From a virus, in IMG/VR virus record IMGVR_UViG_3300038701_003139, positions 1 to 26,309 of that record: a stretch of DNA of 26,309 bases; one strand, written 5' to 3'. Shown here in pieces: positions 23,026 through 26,309 of this stretch. A program made the translations under genes and the position numbers. How positions within the stretch are numbered: position 1 is the first letter of the stretch; each line of letters begins with the position of its first letter. The notes beneath the pieces are model-generated. The model was not told the DNA's origin and did no database searches. It saw only the letters and a list, made by a program, of their open reading frames with translations.

Positions 23026-23661
23026 ATGAACAAACAAGAAAGAACAGCAGCAGTAATTGAGGATTTCAAAGGAACCCCAAATGAATTTGATATGTTGAGG
23101 GGAATCCTTTGCATGAGTCACTACACAAACAAAATTCAAAAAGAACCTGTAACTAATGATTGGGCAAAATATCAGGCAGAATATAAGGAGATGAAAGAAG
23201 AGCAGGAAAAAATTGATATTTTTGATACTATGATGATAGCTGAAAGAATGGATGAAATCAACCGGGCAGAGCTGAAAAAATATCAAACCAAAAAAATAGC
23301 AACAACAACTGATGTTTGTTTGGATTGTGAAAATGAATTACAAGGGGATGAAATAGGAACTGAATATTGTGATAAATGCGCCCTTCCTGATGAAACCCCG
23401 GTTGAAGAAAAACCTGAAATGGTAAAAACCTCTCATAGGGGATATTATCAGACAGGGCATGGAAGAGGATTTAAAAAAGGCCCGGTAATTTATAAATATA
23501 AAGGTTGTTTTTTCGCTAAAGATAAAAAGAATGCAGAACTGGAATATTCTCCTTTAACTGGTGAACTTTCAGGATATGTTCAGCTTGCAGATTATGGAAC
23601 AAATGGGAATCATTATTTTTCACAATTAGGGGCCGGGGTTAAAAACATTCAAGGAAACTAA
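23026..23661 (+). CDS. Unknown protein with zinc-ribbon-like motif (211 aa)
   Basis: A 211-residue protein with a strong ribosome-binding site (AAAGGAGAG). The first 90 residues are helical and charged. A four-cysteine knuckle follows: C98-x2-C101 and C115-x2-C118, a plausible zinc ribbon. The C-terminal half is rich in Tyr and Gly (RGYYQTGHGRGFKKGPVIYK, then SPLTGELSGYVQLADYG). I do not recognise a family. It is the first gene after the second palindrome promoter, so it is probably controlled together with the 57-residue protein at 2667. Zinc ribbons often bind nucleic acid, but the function is unknown. Confidence 0.7.
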   Translation: MNKQERTAAVIEDFKGTPNEFDMLRGILCMSHYTNKIQKEPVTNDWAKYQAEYKEMKEEQEKIDIFDTMMIAERMDEINRAELKKYQTKKIATTTDVCLDCENELQGDEIGTEYCDKCALPDETPVEEKPEMVKTSHRGYYQTGHGRGFKKGPVIYKYKGCFFAKDKKNAELEYSPLTGELSGYVQLADYGTNGNHYFSQLGAGVKNIQGN

Positions 23662-23711
23662 TTAAGGTTTAACATCTGCCCCTCTTAGCAGGGGCAGCAG
23701 TTAAGGCTTAA
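23662..23711 (+). ncRNA. Long hairpin with CUUAGC hexaloop
   Basis: An upper stem CTGCCCCT (23676-23683) with AGGGGCAG (23690-23697) closes the loop CTTAGC (23684-23689). TTAAGGTTTAA (23662-23672) and TTAAGGCTTAA (23701-23711) flank it at equal distance and can pair at 10 of 11 positions, counting one wobble. No T run follows, so it is unlikely to be a terminator. The loop matches the three capsid-leader hairpins. Confidence 0.7.
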
Positions 23712-23736
23712 ATTTAAACAAAAAAAGGAAAAGAAG

Positions 23737-23886
23737 ATGAATATTTATCTGATTGAATTTACCGGGGATGATGAAATAAAAAGAACTGATACAGTTCATT
23801 CTAAAGCAAAATATAAAATAGGTGATTATATCAGCAATGCAGAAAATGGAGGAATTATTATTGATATTATCCAGGAGGAAAAATAA
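23737..23886 (+). CDS. Small unknown protein (49 aa)
   Basis: A 49-residue ORF with AAAAAGGAAAAG before the ATG. It alternates short strands and turns (MNIYLIEFTGDDEIKRTDTV, KYKIGDYISNAENGGIIIDI), which suggests a small beta domain. I know no family. It lies between a structured RNA hairpin and the next small gene, within a run of short genes that end at the recombinase. Confidence 0.6.
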   Translation: MNIYLIEFTGDDEIKRTDTVHSKAKYKIGDYISNAENGGIIIDIIQEEK

Positions 23887-23889
23887 TTG

Positions 23890-24102
23890 ATGTATAGAGC
23901 AATAGAAAGAATACTGGAGGAACTTAATTCAGATTTTAACCAAGTATGTTCAATAGAAATTAAATTCAATAAGGAGGCCCAAAGAATAACTTATGAAACA
24001 TATATAGGAACCCCTTCAATATGTGAACCCCATTCACAACAGCATTTTAAAATTGAGGAGGCTTTCAGGAGATTCCAACAACATTTAAAAAGGATTGAAT
24101 AA
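23890..24102 (+). CDS. Small unknown protein (70 aa)
   Basis: A 70-residue ORF starting at ATG 23890. A TTG at 23887 is in frame and is slightly better placed relative to GGAGG (23874-23878), so the start is uncertain by one codon. The protein is mixed helix and strand (YRAIERILEELNSDFNQV, CSIEIKFNKEAQRITYE) with a helical, basic C-terminus (EEAFRRFQQHLKRIE). No family is recognised. The last base of the stop overlaps the first base of the HTH gene's start. Confidence 0.6.
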   Translation: MYRAIERILEELNSDFNQVCSIEIKFNKEAQRITYETYIGTPSICEPHSQQHFKIEEAFRRFQQHLKRIE

Positions 24103-24287
24103 TGACAAAAGACAAAATTAAAAACCTCAGGAGCTGCCTGGGATTAACACAAGTGAAATTTGCAGCTATAACAGGCTTTTCTGTTAATTGCATTAAAAGA
24201 TGGGAGGGAGGCAGCAGGAACATACTTTCCCGGAATTGGGAAACAGTTCAGGAAAAGATTAATAAATGGGAGAAAAAGAATAAATGA
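24102..24287 (+). CDS. Small HTH DNA-binding protein (Cro/XRE-like)
   Basis: A 61-residue protein that is essentially one helix-turn-helix domain: KIKNLRSCLGLTQVKFAAI as the first helices, TGFSVNCIKRWEGGSRN as turn and recognition helix, and a terminal helix (WETVQEKINKWEKK). The L-G-L-T-Q-x-x-F-A pattern is typical of XRE-like regulators. It has no ligand or oligomerisation domain. It is a candidate to bind the GTTGAC/GTCAAC operator, which lies 1.1 kb upstream and also at 2606, but nothing in the sequence proves this link. Confidence 0.75.
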   Translation: MTKDKIKNLRSCLGLTQVKFAAITGFSVNCIKRWEGGSRNILSRNWETVQEKINKWEKKNK

Positions 24288-24436
24288 AATCTATCAGAAA
24301 AGCTTTTAAGGCAGCAAGAGAAATAAAACGTTTTTCAAGGCCCTTAAACAGCCCTGAGAGAAAGAAAATTAACTTTAGCCCCTGGCAGCTGCAGAATATG
24401 TTAAAGGCTCCCAGGCAATACAGGAGAGATAAATGA
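24284..24436 (+). CDS. Small basic protein (50 aa)
   Basis: A 50-residue ORF coupled to both neighbours by ATGA overlaps, which supports its being real. It is very basic (MKSIRKAFKAAREIKRFSRP at the start; net charge strongly positive) with a C-terminal region SPWQLQNMLKAPRQYRR. The function is unknown. Its charge makes nucleic acid binding plausible. It sits between an HTH regulator and the recombinase cluster, so it could be a recombination directionality or regulatory factor, but no motif supports that. Confidence 0.6.
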   Translation: MKSIRKAFKAAREIKRFSRPLNSPERKKINFSPWQLQNMLKAPRQYRRDK

Positions 24437-24636
24437 AAGAATTCAAAGTAATAGCGGTTCCTTTTAAAGATTCCCCTGCAGACCGGGAGAACAGAGGAAG
24501 AGCAGAAAAAAAGGTTTTTGCAATGAATCCTCAACATTCAATTAGGCTTGCAGTTGTTGATATGGATATATGCAGGGCAAATTATACCTTTTCAGTTTTA
24601 GATGTTGAAATGGATAAAAAAGCAAGGGGTTTATAA
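24433..24636 (+). CDS. Small unknown protein (67 aa)
   Basis: A 67-residue ORF, starting within the previous stop and ending one base before the recombinase start. It has a beta start (MKEFKVIAVPFKDSPADREN), a basic middle (RGRAEKKVFAMNPQ) and another strand region (IRLAVVDMDICRANYTFSVL). I recognise no family. The tight spacing suggests co-translation with the recombinase. Confidence 0.6.
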   Translation: MKEFKVIAVPFKDSPADRENRGRAEKKVFAMNPQHSIRLAVVDMDICRANYTFSVLDVEMDKKARGL

Positions 24637-24637
24637 A

Positions 24638-25291
24638 ATGGCAGCTTGTGAACCATATACACAAGAGCAGATGCTTAAAATGGTTGAAAGCTCTTCCTTT
24701 TCCATAGGTGATAGATTAAGAAATCAATGTATTTTTTCCTTGGAATGTGCTACAGGAGGCCGGGCTAATGAAATCCTGAAATTAAAGAGAGAAGATATTA
24801 TTGATTCCTTTGGGAGAATCCGGGAAAAGATTTACTTTACCAATACGAAAAACAAAACAACAATCCAGGTTGACCTGGTAAACCAATTTTGTATATTCTT
24901 CCTGAAAAAATGGCTCAAAAAAATGGAGGGGAAAGGGTTTACATTGTACAGAACCCCTTTATTTCCTTCTCCAGTTAAAGCCCTGCAGCAGAAAAAACCC
25001 CTCTCATATAGGCAAGTTCATAATATTTATGATAGAGCTCACAAAGAGCTGAAATTAGAGGGGCATTATTCAACCCATAGTTGCAGAAAAACATGGGCCA
25101 TTGAAACATATAGATATTATGAACGGTTAAGGGAGGAAGGAAAAAAAGTTGACCCTCTTCTTAAGCTGTTTGCTACTGGCAGATGGAAAACTATGGATGC
25201 TATGCAAAAATATTTACTTCCTCTGATGGGAGAAACCAAAGATTCCCAGGAAAATATATTCCCTGAATTAACAACTAGATTTGGAGTTTGA
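24638..25291 (+). CDS. int: Tyrosine recombinase (short integrase)
   Basis: A 217-residue protein carrying only the catalytic domain of a tyrosine recombinase. The active site shows R42 in ATGGRANEI, K71 or K73 in the beta-hairpin, H147-x2-R150 in THSCRK, and nucleophile Tyr192 in MQKYL. The usual second His of the LGH motif is replaced within GRW. The N-terminal arm-binding and core-binding domains seen in most phage integrases are missing. The start at 24638 follows AAGGGG. A longer frame from 24602 is possible but would overlap the previous gene. Integration, excision or dimer resolution is the likely function. Confidence 0.85.
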   Translation: MAACEPYTQEQMLKMVESSSFSIGDRLRNQCIFSLECATGGRANEILKLKREDIIDSFGRIREKIYFTNTKNKTTIQVDLVNQFCIFFLKKWLKKMEGKGFTLYRTPLFPSPVKALQQKKPLSYRQVHNIYDRAHKELKLEGHYSTHSCRKTWAIETYRYYERLREEGKKVDPLLKLFATGRWKTMDAMQKYLLPLMGETKDSQENIFPELTTRFGV

Positions 25292-25292
25292 T

Positions 25293-25823
25293 ATGAATGA
25301 AAGTATAAAAGCAAAATTAAAAAAATTAGCTGCATTATCAGAAAGGGGCTTTCATGGAGAAAAAACAGCAGCAAAAAAGCAATTATTGAAACTGCTTGAA
25401 AAATATAATATTTCAATAGATGAAATCATTGAAAAAGAATCTGAATATATAGCTTTTAATTGCTATACTAAATGGGAAAAAGATTTGCTTTTTCAAATTT
25501 ATTACAAAGTTAAAAATACCTCTCAAGTTACTTTTAAAAAGTGGAAAAAAGCAATTTATCTTGATTTAACACCAATTGAAGCTGCAGAGGTAAAATACCT
25601 CTTAAAGCTCTATAAAAAAGATTTTGCAAAATTCATTAAAGAAGAATCAGATATTTTATTTAGGGCCTACGTTATAAAAAACAGAATTTTTTCAGAAGCT
25701 AAGGATAAAAAAGCCCAACAGGAGCAAGAATTAACCCTGGAAGAAAAACAACGGTTAAGGAAAATTGCTAATACCATGTTTGAAATGGAAAGATTAAATG
25801 TTAGAAAAGCAATTGGAGAATGA
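25293..25823 (+). CDS. DUF2786-like protein (176 aa)
   Basis: A 176-residue protein. Residues 1-45 resemble DUF2786 (IKAKLKKLAALSERGFHGEK, then AAKKQLLKLLEKYNISIDEI), a helical domain common in phage and plasmid proteins. The remainder is helical and charged (KFIKEESDILFRAYVIKNRI) with a coil near the end (EEKQRLRKIANTMFEMERL). No enzymatic motif is visible. The start at ATG 25293 follows GGAG and is preferred to the in-frame TTG at 25281. It lies directly after the recombinase. The family role is unknown. Confidence 0.7.
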   Translation: MNESIKAKLKKLAALSERGFHGEKTAAKKQLLKLLEKYNISIDEIIEKESEYIAFNCYTKWEKDLLFQIYYKVKNTSQVTFKKWKKAIYLDLTPIEAAEVKYLLKLYKKDFAKFIKEESDILFRAYVIKNRIFSEAKDKKAQQEQELTLEEKQRLRKIANTMFEMERLNVRKAIGE

Positions 25824-25824
25824 T

Positions 25825-26064
25825 ATGAATGTTAAAATGAAACCCCCATTTATTAGGCATAGAAGAACCCTGCTTTGTGAAAATAACGGGGTTAGACTTT
25901 GTGAATGCTACAGAACAAAAGATGCTGTATTTGTCCTTAATGCGGTTCAGGTGCATGATGATTTGGTTTCTCTTGCAAAAGGTATTAGAACCTTTCAGAA
26001 TCAACTGCCTGAATTAGCAAAAAGAGCTGATGATATTTTGGATAAAATAGGAGAGGGTTTATAA
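25825..26064 (+). CDS. Small unknown protein (79 aa)
   Basis: A 79-residue ORF from ATG 25825, chosen because GGAG lies six bases upstream; an in-frame ATG at 25798 would overlap the previous gene. It has a basic start (MKPPFIRHRRTLLCENNGVR), two strands, and a helical C-terminus (LAKGIRTFQNQLPELAKRAD). No family is recognised. It is the last gene in the window and is followed by a repeat-rich non-coding region. Confidence 0.6.
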   Translation: MNVKMKPPFIRHRRTLLCENNGVRLCECYRTKDAVFVLNAVQVHDDLVSLAKGIRTFQNQLPELAKRADDILDKIGEGL

Positions 26065-26075
26065 AAGTTCACCAT

Positions 26076-26280
26076 AAATATTTTTTCAGGGCAGCAACTC
26101 CAAAATTTTGAGAATTTGCTGTAGAAAAATAAAAATATCAAACTTTGAAAATGGAGGCAAAAAACAAACTTTGCTCAAAATATTTTTTCAGAGGGTAAAC
26201 CTTAAAATTTTGGAGAAATCCAAAAGTTTTAACAAAAAGAACAAACTTTGAAAATAGGGCTAAATTTTGAGGCTAAATTA
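26076..26280 (+). repeat. Two-copy imperfect tandem repeat of about 102 bp
   Basis: AAATATTTTTTCAG occurs at 26076 and 26178, AAAATTTTG at 26102 and 26204, and CAAACTTTGAAAAT at 26139 and 26242. The constant spacing of 102-103 bp shows a diverged tandem duplication. An extra CAAACTTTG lies at 26165. The region has many stops in all frames that I read and no gene. It is AT-rich and next to the integrase cluster, so it could hold recombinase arm sites, an attachment site or a replication origin. None of these is proven. Confidence 0.7.
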
Positions 26281-26309
26281 AGGGTAAATACTCAGATAAT
26301 TTTAGAAAA

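Noticed and set aside
22945-23286. A 113-residue minus-strand ORF rich in Phe, Leu and His
   Set aside because: It is the antisense of the palindrome promoter and the 211-residue gene. Its hydrophobicity comes from complementing a Lys/Glu-rich sequence, and no other gene lies on the minus strand.
1-26309. tRNA genes, CRISPR arrays or insertion sequences
   Set aside because: I saw no cloverleaf with a CCA end, no regularly spaced identical repeats, and no transposase or terminal inverted repeats.

Overview
The window is a contiguous stretch of a tailed-phage (siphovirus-type) genome, very probably a prophage or temperate phage. Every gene I can support lies on the + strand. The head genes follow the HK97-like order: HNH nuclease, small and large terminase, portal, prohead protease, major capsid, head-tail connectors. 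A tail tube gene, a frameshifted tail assembly chaperone and a tape measure follow, with no contractile sheath. The DNA is AT-rich with mostly AGA/AGG arginine codons. Many genes have clear Shine-Dalgarno sequences, and several products carry Sec signal peptides or a lipobox. This suggests a low-G+C, probably Gram-negative host, but I cannot name the taxon.

Layout: 20-2555 packaging genes; 2556-3018 a promoter with a palindrome, a 57-residue basic protein, a structured RNA with a terminator, and a second promoter; 3019-5198 portal and protease; 5199-5387 a promoter, tandem RNA hairpins and a terminator ahead of the capsid gene; 5388-8691 capsid and neck; 8701-11357 tail tube, chaperones (programmed -1 frameshift) and tape measure; 11362-14547 unrecognised tail-tip genes and a fibre-like protein; 14568-21524 tail fibre and receptor-binding genes, three of them with signal peptides; 21542-22910 a probable lysis or membrane cassette with two membrane proteins, a lipoprotein and a phospholipase A2-like protein; 22911-25291 a second palindrome promoter, small regulatory genes, an HTH protein and a short tyrosine recombinase; 25293-26064 a DUF2786-like protein and a small protein; 26065-26309 a non-coding tandem repeat of about 102 bp.

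The most interesting signals lie outside the proteins. Four intergenic hairpins share a CUUAG(A/U/C) hexaloop on unrelated stems: three in the capsid leader, one of which caps an intrinsic terminator, and one about 18 kb away in the regulatory region. Two promoters carry the same 14-bp palindrome in opposite orientations, each followed by the same ribosome-binding leader. GATC is absent from the whole window by manual scan. Together these suggest a phage-wide control network, with an operator for a DNA-binding regulator and an RNA hairpin for an unknown RNA-binding factor, in a genome selected against GATC.
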